NCBI GenBank assembly: GCA_009733575.1
Contig: ML769568.1
Span: 62,001-126,000, forward strand
Reading direction: 5' to 3'
DNA length: 64,000 nucleotides
Source of the DNA: Gymnopus androsaceus JB14
Lineage: Eukaryota > Basidiomycota > Agaricomycetes > Agaricales > Omphalotaceae
Positions within the stretch are counted from its first letter, which is position 1; every line of letters starts with the position of its first letter. The translations under genes and the position numbers were made by a program. The notes beneath the pieces are model-generated. The model ran no database searches, was not told the DNA's origin, and was given only the letters and a program-made list of their open reading frames with translations. Of the stretch, positions 34,761 through 46,498 are shown piece by piece.

Positions 34761-37700
34761 TCAAATCTCACTCCTGCTTGATACATTGCCTAATGCTCCC
34801 TTTTCATGTATCCCTGCATTGTTGTCTGCTCCATTGCGCAGGAGGAAATCAACAACAGGTTGATGCCCATTCATTGCAGCTGCTTGGCTAGCACAGCCAT
34901 ATCTTCCACCCTTGGCATTGACATGAGCTCCGTTTACTAGAAGAAGCTCAACAGCAGTTTCATGACCTCCCCGCGCTGCCGCTTGCAAAGCAAAGCCATA
35001 TTTTCCACCTTGTGCATTGACATCTGCTCCACTTTGTAAAAAGAGCTTGACAACAGCTTCATGTCCAGTAAGTGCTGCTGCTTGCAGAGCAGAACCATAT
35101 TTGCCTGCCTGGGCATTGACATTAGCTCCATTTTCCAGAAGGAGCTTGACAACAGTTTCATGGCCTTTTAGTGCTGCTGCTTGCAGAGCATAACCATATT
35201 CTCCACTCTCTGCATTCACATCAGCTCTGTTTTCCAGAAGGAGCTTAACCACAGTGTCATTTCCATTGAGGGCTGCTGCTTGCAGAGCACAGCCATATTT
35301 TCCACCCTGAGCATTGACATCTGCTCCATTTTCTAGAAGGAGCTTGACAACATTTACATGGGCATTCCGTGCTGCTGCTTGCAGAGCATAACCATATTCT
35401 CCACTCTCTGCATTCACATCAGCTCTGTTTTCCAGAAGGAGCTTAACCACAGTGTCATTTCCATTTAGGGCTGCTGCTTGCAGAGCACAGCCATATTTTC
35501 CACCCTGAGCATTGACATCTGCTCCATTTTCTAGAAGTAGCTTGACAACATTTACATGGGCATTCCGTGCTGCTGCTTGGAGAGCATATCCATAGGAACC
35601 ACATTGAGCATTGATATCTGCTCCTTTCAACAGAAGGAGCTTGACAACAGCATCATGTCCATTCATTGCAGCACCTTGCAGAGCACAACCAGATTTTTGA
35701 TCCTTGGCATTGACATCTGCTCCATTTTCCAGCAGGAGCTTGACAACAGTTTCATGTGCATTCATTGCTGCCAATTGCAGAGCAAAACCATGTTTTACAT
35801 AATTGACATTGACATTAGCTCCATTTTCCAGAAGGAGCTTGACAACAGTCTCATGGCCTTTCAGTGCTGCTGCTTGCAGAGCATAGCCATATTCTCCACT
35901 CTCTGCATTCACATCAGCTCTGTTTTCCAGAAGGAGCTTGACCAAAGTGTCATTTCCATTTAGGGCTGCTGCTTGCAGTGGACAACCATATTTTGCATCT
36001 TTGGCATTGACATCAGCTCCATTTACCAGCAGAAGCTTGACAATAGTTGCATTGCCTGTCAGTGCTGCTGCTAGTAGAGCATGAACATACTCCCCACCCT
36101 GAGCATTAATGTTGGCACCATTTTGAAGAAGGATCTTGACAACAGTTTCATTTCCTCTGTATACTGCTGCTTGCAAGGCATGTCCAAGAAGACCACAGTT
36201 TAAATTGATATTAGCTCCTTTTTGCAGAAGGAGCTTCACAACAGCTTCTTGTCCATTTATTGCTGCAGCTTGCAGAGCACAACCATATTTTCCACCCTGA
36301 GCATTGACATCTGCTCCATTTTCTAGAAGGAGCTTGACAACATTTACATGGGCATTCCGTGCTGCTGCTTGCAGAGCATGTCCATAGGAACCACATTGAG
36401 CATTGATATCTGCTCCTTTCAGCAGAAGGAACCTGACAACAGCATCATGCCCATTCATTGCAGCTCCTTGCAGAGCACAACCAGATTTTTGATCCTTGGC
36501 ATTGACATCTGCTCCATTTTCCAGCAGGAGCTTGACAACAGTTTCATGTGCATTCATTGCTGCCAATTGCAGAGCAAAACCATGTTTTACATGATTGACA
36601 TTGACATTAGCTCCATTTTCCAGAAGGAGCTTGGCAACAGTCTCACGGCCTTTCAGTGCCGCTGCTTGCAGAGCATAACCATATTCTCCACTCTCTGCAT
36701 TCACATCAGCTCTGTTTTCCAGAAGGAGCTTGACCACAGTGTCATGTCCATTCATGGCTGCTGCTTGCAGTGGACAACCATATTTTTCATCTTTGGCATT
36801 GACATCAGCTCCATTTACCAGCAGGAGCTTTACAATATTTGCATTGCCTGTCAGTGCTGCTGCTAGTAGAGCATGAACATATTCTCCACCCTGGGCATTA
36901 ACACTGGCACCATTTTGAAGAAGGAGCTCAACAACAGTTTCACTTCCTCTGCATACTGCTGCTTGCAAGGCATGTCCAAAAAGACCACAGTTTGCATTGA
37001 TATTAGCTCCTTTTTGCAGAAGGAGCTTCACAACAGCTTCCTGTCCATTTATTGCTGCAGCTTGCAGAGCACAGCCATATTTTCCACCCTGAGCATTGAC
37101 ATCTGCTCCATTTTCTAGAAGGAGCTTGACAACATTTACGTGGGCATTCCGTGCTGCTGCTTGCAGAGCATGTCCATAGGAACCACATCGTGCATTTACA
37201 TCTGCTCCTTTTTGCAGAAGCAGTTTGACAACACTATCATGTCCATTAATTGAAGCTGCTTGGAGAGCACAACCATAATTTCCACCCTTGGCATTGACAT
37301 CTGCTCCGTGCTCCAAAAGAAGCTTGACAATGGTAACATGTGCATTTGTTGCTGCAGCTTGTAGAGCACAACCAGACTTTTGATCCTTGGCATTGACATT
37401 TGCTCCATTTTGCAGAAGGAGTTTGACAACAGGTTCATGTGCATTCATTGCTGCTACTTGCAGGGCAAAACCATGTTTTAAATCATTGGCATTGACATCA
37501 GCTCCATTTTCAAGAAGGATTTTGGCAGAAGCTTCATGGCCTTTCAATGCAGCTGCTTGCAGTGCATAACCATATTCTCCACCCTCAACATTGACATCAG
37601 CTCCGTTTTCCAGAAGAAGTTTGACAACAGTGTCATGTCCATGCAGGGCTGCCACTTGTAGTGCATAACCATATCTTCCACCCTTGGCATTGACATCAGC

Positions 37701-40700
37701 TCCATTTTCCAAAAGAATTTTGACAACGGTTCCATGTCCTTTCTGTGCTGCTGCTTGCAGAGCAGGTCCATTTTTTCCACCCTCCCTATGAATATCTGCT
37801 CTGCCTTGGAGAAGGTGTTGCACAATGAGTTCTTGCCCAAGTAGTGCTGCTGTCTGCAGAGCACAACCATATTGGCCATGTTTCCCATCCATGGCATTGA
37901 CATCAGCTCCATTCTTCACAAGAAACTTTACAATAGCTTCATGTCCATTCACTACTGCTGCTTGAAGAGCATGCTCGTAGTGACCACCCTTTGCATTCAC
38001 ATCAGCTCCATTTTCTACAAGAAGTTTGACAAGGTTTTCATGTCCTTTTAGCGCTGCTGCTTGGAGAGCATATCCATGGAAACCGGATCGAGTGTTGGTA
38101 TTGGCTCCATTTTGCAAAAGGAGCTTGACAATATGCTCATGCCCAAACAATGCTGCTGCTTGTAGAGGACAACCATTTGTTCCACCTTTCACCTTGATAT
38201 CTGCCCCATTTTCCAGAAGAAGCTTGACAACTATGTCATGGCCATTCATTGCAGCAATTTGCAGAGCACAAGCAGATTTTCTGTCTGTGGCATTGAGATC
38301 TGCTCCATTTTTCAAAAGAAGTTTCACAGCTGTAGCATGTCCATTCCGTGCTGCTGCTTGCAGAGCATAACCATCTTTGGGATCTTTGGCATTGACATCA
38401 GCTCCATGATCTATCAGCAAGCTGATAACAGGCTCATGTCCATTCATTGCTGCTATGTGCAGAGCACAACCATATTTTCCACTCTTAGTATTTACATTTG
38501 CTCCATTTTCTAGAAGGAGCTTCACAACTGTATCATGGCCATTCATTGCTGCAGCTTGCAGAGCATAGCCATATTCTCCACCCTCTGCATTGATATCAGC
38601 TCCATGCTGCAGAATGAGCTTCACAGTTATGTCATGTCCATTCATGGCTGCGGCTTGCAATGCAAAACCATATTTTCCGTTATTGGCATTGACATCAGCC
38701 CCATTTTGGAGAAAGAGCTTGACCAAATTTTCATGCCCTTTCAGTGCTGCTGCTTGCAGACCATGTCCATATAAGCCACCTTTGGCATTGATATTTACTC
38801 CATTGTCCAGAAGAAGCTTCACCACAGCTTCATGTCCATTCAGTGCAGAGGCTTGTAGAGCATGACCATAGTGACCACCATTGGCTTCCGCATCAGCTCC
38901 ACTCTCCAGAATGAGCTGGACAACAGTGTTATGTCCATTCAGTGCTGCAGCTTGAAGAGCATGTCCATAAAAACCACATTGTGCCTTGACATTAGCTCCA
39001 TTTTCCAGGAGAAGCTTGACAACAGTTTTATTTCCATTCAGAGCTGCTGCTTGCAGGGCATGTCCATAGTGACCACCCTTAGCCCCCACATCTGCTCCAC
39101 TTTCCAGGAGGAGCTTCACAACAGGCTCATGTCCTTTAAGTGCTGCCGCTTGCAGAGCATAAGCATAGTAACCACATCTTTCATTTACCTCTGCTCCCTT
39201 TTGCAGGAGAAGCTTCACAATAGGCTCATTTCCAAAAAAGGCTGCTGCTTGTAGAGCACAACCATATTTTCCACCTCTAGCATTGACATCTGCACTGTTT
39301 TCCAGAAGAATCTGGACAGCAGCGTCATGGCCATTCAGTACTGCTGCTTGCAGAGCACTCCCCAATTTTTCATCCTTGGCATTGATATTGGCTCCATTCT
39401 GCAGAAGAAGCTTGAGAACAGGATCTTTTCCAGTCAATGCTGCTGCCTGCAGTGCATAGCCACATTTTCCACCCTTAGCATTGACATCTGCTCCATGTTC
39501 CAGAAGAGAATGAACAGCAGCTTCATACCCTTTCAGTGCTGCTGCTTGTAGAGCAAAACCATATTCTCCACTCTTAGCATTAATCTTAGCTCCATGTTCC
39601 AGAAGAAGCCTCAAAATAGGTTCATGTCCATTCAGTGCTGCTGCTTGCAGAGCATAGCCACACTCTCCACCCTCAATGTTGGCATCTGCTCCATTTTCAA
39701 AAAGGAGTTTAGCCACAATAACATGTCCATTCAATGCTGCTGCTTGCAGAGCACATCCATATTTTCCACCATTGGCATTGACATTGGCTCCATATTCTAG
39801 AAGCAGCCTGACAATGGATTCATGACCATTCAATGCTGCTGCTTGCAAAGCATATCCGTATCTTCCACCATTGGCATTAACATTGGCTCCACCTTGCAGA
39901 AAGAGCTCCACTATAGTATCATACCCACCCAGTGCCGCTGCCTGCAAAGCATGTGCATAATGACCACCCTTGGCATCAACATCTGCCCCATGCTCCACAA
40001 GAAGATGAACAATAGTTGCATGTCCTTTTAGTGCTGCTGCGTGCAGAGCACATCCATATTCCCTACCCTTAGCATTAACATCTGCTCCGGCGTGCAGAAG
40101 GAGATTGACAATACTATCATGACCATTCATTGCTACTGCTTGTAGAGCATTCCCATAGTAACCACCCTTGGCATTAACATCTGCTCCATGCTCCAGAAGA
40201 AGATGGACAATAGCTTCATGGCCATTCAGTGCTGCTGCTTGTAGAGCAAAGCCATATTCTCCACCCTCTGCATTGACATCTGCTCTGGTTTGCAGAAGTA
40301 GATTGACAATACTATCATGCCCATTCATTGCTGCTGCTTGCAGAGCACAACCATATTTTCCACCATTTGCATTGACATGTACTCCATTCCGCAAAAGGAG
40401 CTGAACAACATGTTTGTGTCCATTCAATGCTGCTGCTTGCAAGGCATAACCATATTCTTCACCCTTCAAATTGACATCACCTTCATTTTCCAGAAGAAGC
40501 TTGACAACAGTTTCATGTCCATTCATTGCTGCTCCTTGCAGTGCAGAACCAGCTCTTTTAGTTTTGGTATTAACATCTGCTCCATTTTGCAGAAGAAATC
40601 TTACAACAGTGTCATGCCCATTCAGTGCTGCTGTATGTAGAGAACAACCCAATTCTCCATCCTTGGCCTTCACATCTGCTCCATTTTCTACAAGGAGCTT

Positions 40701-43700
40701 GACAACAACCTCATGTCCTCTCATTGCTGCAGCTTGCAGGGCATATCCATATTCTTCACTTTTGACATTGACATCAGCTCCACTTTCCAGAAGTAACTTC
40801 ACAACATGTTGATGTCCATTCAGTGCCGCTGCCTGCAGAGCATGTCCATTTGCCCCATTTTCAAGAAGCAGCTTGACAACAACTTCATGCCCATTTGTTG
40901 CTGCTGCTTGCACAGCACAGCCATATCTTCCGCCGTTTGCATTAACATTGGCTCCATTTGCAAGCAGGATTTTGATGACAGATTCATGTCCATTTACTGC
41001 TGCTGTTTGTAGTGCATCTCCATAGTCTCCACCCTTAGCATTGACATCTGCATTATTTTCCACCAGTAGCTTGACAACATGTCCATGTCCATTCAGTGCT
41101 GCTGTTTGCATAGCACTCCCATATACTCCACCCTTAGCATTGACCTCTGCTCCATTGCTCAGAAGAAGCTTGACAGCAGTTTCATGTCCATTCATTGCTG
41201 CTGCTTGTAGAGCACAATCATATTTTTCTCCTTTGGCATTGACATCAGCCCCATTGTCAACCAGGAGGTTAATCACTTTTTCATGACCATTAGCAGCTGC
41301 ACTATGGAGAGCATCTACCAAACCATGATGAACAGTCTTGATATGTATCCCATGGTATAAAAGACACTTGACAATGCCTTCGTAGCCTTTTGATGCAGCT
41401 TCTTGGATATAATTACTGTAGAAAGCACTGAAATCAGCACCACTATTTAATAGCTGTATGACAATGGCCTCCTGGTTATTATATAATGCTTTTTGCAGTG
41501 CATCTTTATGCCTTATTAAATATGCTTTGAGATCAGCACCATTGTCAATAAGAAGCTTCACAGTATCTCCATGTCCATTAGAGATAGCTGCTCCAAGTGC
41601 ATTTCTATTCACTCCACCTGCATTGGCATCAGCTCCATTGTCTAGGAGTAGCTTTACAAGATGCTCATGTCCTTTGGATGCACAAACATGCAGAGCATTT
41701 ATTTGTGCTTCCATATTGATACTACCATTCTCCAAGATCAGTTTGACAATATCTGAGTAGTTATTGGATACTGCATGATGAAGGGCATGTGCATGGCTCC
41801 TTGTCCAACAATGAACACTTTCAAAGAAGAGTTTGACAGTCATAACATGATTTTTGAAGACTCCTGCTTGGAAGGCAGTTCCGTATCTTCCACCTTCAGC
41901 ATTTACATTAGCTCCATTTTCCAACAGGATTCTTGCAATCTCTACATGGTTACTGGCTGCTGCTGCTTGAAGTGCATTTCCATAGTATCCACCCTGTGCA
42001 TTGACATTTGCACCATCTTTTAAAAGCCTTTCAACCACTGATTTGTGGCTGATAAGTGCACCATAGTGGATTGGTGCACCAATTGGAATTCCTTCCTGCA
42101 TTTTCATGCCCATATCCCTCAATCGTGAATTGTCATTATATCTCCAACCCTTCCAGATCTGATAGTACTCATATATCTGTGCCCAGATCCCAAACTGCTT
42201 GAGGTCTTCTTTCAGAAAATCTTGAGTCAAAGAATACAAAGAGTGGTTGGGATTTTGCTCTGCAACTTCATTTGTGTGGGATATCCAATACCTGGCAGCA
42301 TAAGATGCCAATGGGAAACAACCCCAAATATTACCGGTTTCAAAGATGGGAAGTGTCAAGTCACGCATATATATAATGCATGCTTGAGCAATAGTACAAT
42401 GAGCCAATTGACCATTAATCTTAAGCAAACCCATTGCTTGATCCAAATTGGATGCACTGATCAGGAACTCCTTCACAGAGTTATGTGCAAGTTGAACAAC
42501 ATTGTTTTTGTCAACAGTCACCAGATTGGAGCCAATGATTATATGAATATTGAGGTTCATCTGGATGTCTGTTTCCATGCATTGAGCTTCCAGGTCTATA
42601 GCTAGAACCTGCTCGACTTGCTTAATGTCCAAAGGTGCAAAGGCATAGGTAAGCCACAAGAGAAGCTTATATGCATCTTCAGCATGTGGACCCTTCTGGG
42701 ACTCTTCAATAGCCTGCATATATGTTGTTTCCAAGTCAGGTGGTAGACTGCTCAATGCTTTATAAACTACTTTGGCGGTTGTGCATCGTTGCAAAGATTT
42801 AAGCTGACATTCAACCCAGCGAAATCTGAAACAAATATTCCTTGTAAGAGGCAATCAAATTGGACCAAACATTACTTACTGTCCCTGGGATTTTTCCAGC
42901 AATGTCTTTGCAACTTCCATGTGCAGAATTTCATTGAAGCAATAGTCTTGCAGCTCCATTTCCACAAAAGTGGAGATGTCTCCATAAATTCCAGACTCAA
43001 CATCATCTAGTATGAGCCTTGGGACCTCAACTGCATTGCTATCTGGTGGATATCGGCATGTTATAGCAACGTGAAAATCCGCAGAATGGCTTGCCAGCCA
43101 TTTAATCATATGGATTTGGCCTTTAGTGGTGCATTCATCTAATGCATCAATGATAAGATATCCTGGAGGCCTCTCCTGAATCAGAGCAGTCAGAGTCTCT
43201 TCTAATTCAGAATTTGTGGGTGGAGCAACTGAGAGGCCCTGCTTGCAATTCTGGTATAGCCTTTGCAATGCAGAGTCAATAGAGCTTCCACGCAACCCCA
43301 TCTGTTGCAATAGAGATAATAAAAATCCTTGATATGATGATTTCATGCCAGAATTATCTCGGAAATCAAAGTAGTGACGTAGCACATTTGAAACAGTGCT
43401 AGACAGATCTTCGTAGATTCTCGTACTAGAAGAAAAGTAAAAATCAATCATCCCTTTTTGAGTATTTCATACATACGACAATACAGTTTTGCCTGATCCA
43501 GCTAGCAGAAATATTAGCTATGCTTCTTCTCAATTTCAAATGCCCTTAAACCTACCTTTTCCTTGAATCCAGAGTAAGCTGGGACTGCATTTCCATTCAA
43601 TATATTTTTGATTGTTCAGAATCCAATCACCAGTTCCTGTTGTTTTTTTGTTTACAGCCTCAGCGTAATTGGACAAGATATTTGGAGCATTCAACCAATT

Positions 43701-43832
43701 TAGGATCTTTTGCTCTTGATCGCTTGCTAAATTGCAGTAAGAAATTGTGTAAAGCCCAGATTCAATAATGAGCTTACACATGACAATGAACTGGCTATCA
43801 TTGATTTCAAAATCATGAGCATTTTCGAACAT
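34761..43832 (-). CDS. giant NACHT-ankyrin NLR-like receptor (about 70 ankyrin repeats)
   Basis: A STAND NTPase of about 3,000 residues, the fungal counterpart of NLR immune or allorecognition receptors. I place the start at 43832 (MFENAHDFEINDSQF), matching the short N-terminus of the first NLR gene. Introns follow near 43740, 43540, 43450 and 42850. Walker A (AGSGKTVLS) is at about 43470-43500. A Walker B-like YLIIDALDECT is at about 43130-43160. FRWVECQLKSLQRC opens the last exon at 42825. That exon is one uninterrupted frame of more than 8 kb. Its helical region (VVQLAHNSVKEFLI) is followed from about 42060 by tandem 33-residue repeats of the form GYALQAAALNGHE.VVKLLL, spaced exactly 99 bp. 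Repeats differ mostly at exposed positions and are very similar in sequence, with higher-order duplications at the 3' end. The recognised ligand is unknown. Confidence 0.92.
35191..35586 (-). repeat. 198-bp tandem duplication of two ankyrin repeats
   Basis: Units 35191-35388 and 35389-35586 each encode the pair containing AARNAHVNVVKLLL and ALNGNDTVVKLLL. They are almost identical, differing by a base or two, so the duplication is recent. Confidence 0.85.
35597..37180 (-). repeat. 792-bp higher-order repeat (8 ankyrin units), two copies
   Basis: The same landmark (AACCACAT before a CGTGCA/TGAGCA variant) recurs at 35597, 36389 and 37181, exactly 792 bp apart, which is 8 x 99. Ordered repeat variants (ARNAHVNVV, INGQEAVV, ETVV, LTGNA, NGHDTVV, KGRETV, NAHETVV, NGHDAVV) follow in the same order in both copies. 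Confidence 0.85.
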
Positions 43833-44728
43833 GCTACTTAATAAAGATTGAATTGAATTTTGATTTACAAAAACGGCTTTGTGACCAACGCTCACCAAAC
43901 ACCTGGTTCCCTGTTATCACTTATCAGTGCATGCACTTTGTATCAGAAATAAACCAATTGCCTTACATTTTTATGCTAAATTCTCACTAGTGTTGATACT
44001 GATGATGGGAGACATCAGAGTCACAATTATACTACTTTATATACTAAAGTGGGCGCCAAACTTGTACGGTTCCATCATTCGATTGACAGGTCTTTGATCG
44101 TAACAGCTCACACGTACACGGTACGTACTGTATATATACGTACAGCTTCTGGCTTCTGGCACCCGCATATCGTAAAACTACAATATACGCACATCATACA
44201 TATCTTGAGCTACAGGGTCCTAACCAATATCGCAAAATCATTGACTTGAGTATCTTGGTCGAACATTCCAATATACAACTGCATTCTGAGCTTATGCTGT
44301 AGTATGTACAGCAGTTGTATAAATATGGCTATAGGAAGCGTCCGAGGATAACCCTAAAGAATTTGTATCAGCTGTCAAACTGGATACAGCATTGGGACTG
44401 AGAGGGGCTTTTTTTGGGTGAAAACGTGTACCCTACGTGTCATGGGGCGAAAAATCTTCTCTGTTGCGCGTTGACGTGGTCGTGATGAAAGACCAACACT
44501 TTGCTCGCTCATACTTATTGTAAGGCGCTCCAGATATGTTGTCGAGAAACCATCAACGGTGAGGCACCTACATTTCGGTCTCAGCCCAGTGTCACTCACA
44601 GGGCTTCCAACCAAGATGGCACCTTATTCGCGCAGTTCACACAAGCCATTCTATAGATTCCCACTAGTTGTTGATATCAATTAGGTTTCTTGTCATAGAA
44701 ACTTGATAATTAGATGAATCCAGCAATA
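43833..44728. other. intergenic, upstream of the giant NLR gene
   Basis: Contains the NLR promoter and the 3' flank of the WASP gene. Several TATATA/TACGTA words lie at 44030-44300. Open frames here show no domain. Confidence 0.5.
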
Positions 44729-46044
44729 CTATAATACTAAATCCCAATCATCGTCCTCTTCTTCCTCATCACTATCCTCTCCCATCTTCGCATTTCTCGC
44801 CGTAAGCGCAGTAGCCAACGCCGACGTAAGATCACTTGCTCCTCTTTCCACTGGATGATGGTTCCTCAATGAGAGGCGTACCACTGCGACCAGGCGAAGG
44901 AGAGGTAGGCGAAGACGATTCTGTCTTGCGTAGTGAATGGATACCCTTGCCTTGGATCGAAGCGCGGAGATCGTTTCTACCGGGCTGGGGAGCAGGCAAG
45001 CCCACTGCTGCGGGTGGAGGAAGGCCCGGAGCAGGTGGCGGTGGCGGAGAAGGTGGAGGAACACCTGCATGACCTCCGGGAGGAGGCGGAGGTGACAGCG
45101 GCGGAGGAGGTGGAAGTGGTGGAGGAGGGGAAGGAGAAGCACTGCTAGTACTAGGTCTCGCAGGAGGAGGCGGAGGCGGAGGTGCAACATTCCCCGGTCT
45201 CGCGGGAGGTGGCGGAGGTGGAGGTGGGCCGGCAGAAGGTCTCGCGGGAGGAGGAGGAGCAACGGAAGTTGGTCTCGCGGGCGGTGGCGGAGGTTGAGAA
45301 GGAGGTGGTTTCTGAGATATGGAAGATCGAGGAGGCGGAGGCGGCGGAGGGACGACACTTGACCTAGAAGGCGGAGGCGGAGGCGGAGGTGCAACATTCC
45401 CCGGTCTCGCGGGAGGTGGCGGAGGTGGAGGTGGGCCGGCAGAAGGTCTCGCGGGAGGAGGAGGAGCAACGGAAGTTGGTCTCGCGGGCGGTGGCGGAGG
45501 TTGAGAAGGAGGTGGTTTCTGAGATATGGAAGATCGAGGAGGCGGAGGCGGCGGAGGGACGACACTTGACCTAGAAGGCGGAGGCGGAGGCTTTGTCTTT
45601 GGTTTCTTGGGACTCTGCTGCTGCTGCTGCTCGGGGTGAGTTCTGACATAATCTTTGATAAAGTCCATATTTTGTGCGATAGTTTCCTTGTCTACGCCGC
45701 TCGATTCGAGCTGACCGAGGAACACAGACCAGGAGGGGTCGAAGCCTTTGGAAGTAAAGCCCTTTTCAGCGTCATAACCCATATGTCCTAGATGCTTGAA
45801 AGAACCAGAATTCGGCGCAGAGATCATCGATTTATCGATTTTACCGCCAGACGATTTCACAGTGGATTTCGTCGACTTTTTGGACTTGGATTTGACTGCA
45901 AGGAGTGAGAAACGGAATAGTATTCAGAAAAGTTCACTTACCCTTCGCATCGGATGAATTGTCATCGATACCTTTATTCTGGATAATTGAAAGCTTGGTT
46001 GGCCCAGGGCTGAGGCCTAGGGAGCGCTCCAGCCTTCTTCTCAT
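44729..46044 (-). CDS. WASP-family actin nucleation-promoting factor, lacking WH1
   Basis: An activator of the Arp2/3 complex at endocytic actin patches. A possible start at 46044 (MRRRLERSLGLSPGPTKL) leads through one intron (about 45900-45945) to a Lys-rich stretch and a CRIB/GBD region (ISAPNSGSFKHLGHMGYDA ... FDPSWSVFLGQLE). A long proline-rich region with SH3-type motifs follows, then a WH2-like block (GRNDLRASIQGKGIHSLRKT). The end is a central-acidic tail (GEDSDEEEEDDDWDLVL) with the conserved Trp, stop at 44729-44731. Reaching the tail needs a +1 frame change near 44850. The usual N-terminal WH1 domain, which binds WIP/verprolin, is not visible within 400 bp upstream, so the gene may be truncated or split by a distant exon. 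The proline region contains a perfect 207-bp duplication. Confidence 0.82.
45170..45583 (-). repeat. 207-bp tandem duplication in the WASP polyproline region
   Basis: Two adjacent copies at about 45170-45376 and 45377-45583. The landmark GCAACATTCCCCGG is at 45184 and 45391. The copies read the same throughout, adding 69 residues of proline-rich sequence in frame. Confidence 0.9.
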
Positions 46045-46498
46045 GCAATCGTGACGGCGTCAGCGGCGAAACCCCCTTCAAGTCGCGACGCAAGGATTCC
46101 TTTTATTTGTCTTCCAACGAGCTGCATTGTGTAGTGAGTACTTGATACGGCCTGGTTTCGCTGGTTTTAGCTATTCTCATGAGATTGCTCTAGGTTTATT
46201 GCCCGCCAAGTCTCGTATGACGAAAAATGTGGTGCCAGTCGCATTTAGTGGGATACAATGCGTCGTCGGGCTCAATCAAACCGTAGTAGCATATTATTCA
46301 ACGTCACATCTATTCAATCCATTAGGTCGTATCTCGGCATAAAGCAAGCGTATGCACGAGCAGCTATCGTAATTTTCACGTAGTCAACCTATAGCAGTCC
46401 CAGTAGAAGGTACAAGACATGAGGAGGAGGAACGCTCAGAGGATAAGCCTAATCATCAACGAGGTAAGCACACGAACCATACAAAGAGAGAAAACAAC
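46045..46498. other. intergenic between WASP and sphingolipid C9-methyltransferase
   Basis: 454 bp upstream of WASP (minus) and downstream of the methyltransferase (minus). I looked here for the missing WH1 exon and saw nothing convincing. Confidence 0.5.

Noticed and set aside
34761..42060. Regular 99-bp repeats resembling a CRISPR or satellite array
   Set aside because: The repeats are coding, with one frame throughout and ankyrin consensus; there are no unique spacers and the genome is eukaryotic.
35556..42605. Series of plus-strand open frames of 60-135 codons opposite the giant NLR
   Set aside because: They are periodic antisense shadows of the 99-bp ankyrin repeat (Cys/Ile/Ser-rich, repeated sequence) with no start context or independent domain.
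44375..44614. 79-codon minus-strand frame between NLR and WASP
   Set aside because: No domain, no intron pattern, and no continuity with neighbouring exons.
44729..45649. 306-codon minus-strand frame rich in Leu/Arg
   Set aside because: Its first part is an alternative-frame reading of the WASP polyproline repeats. Only its last 40 codons (acidic tail) are real coding.
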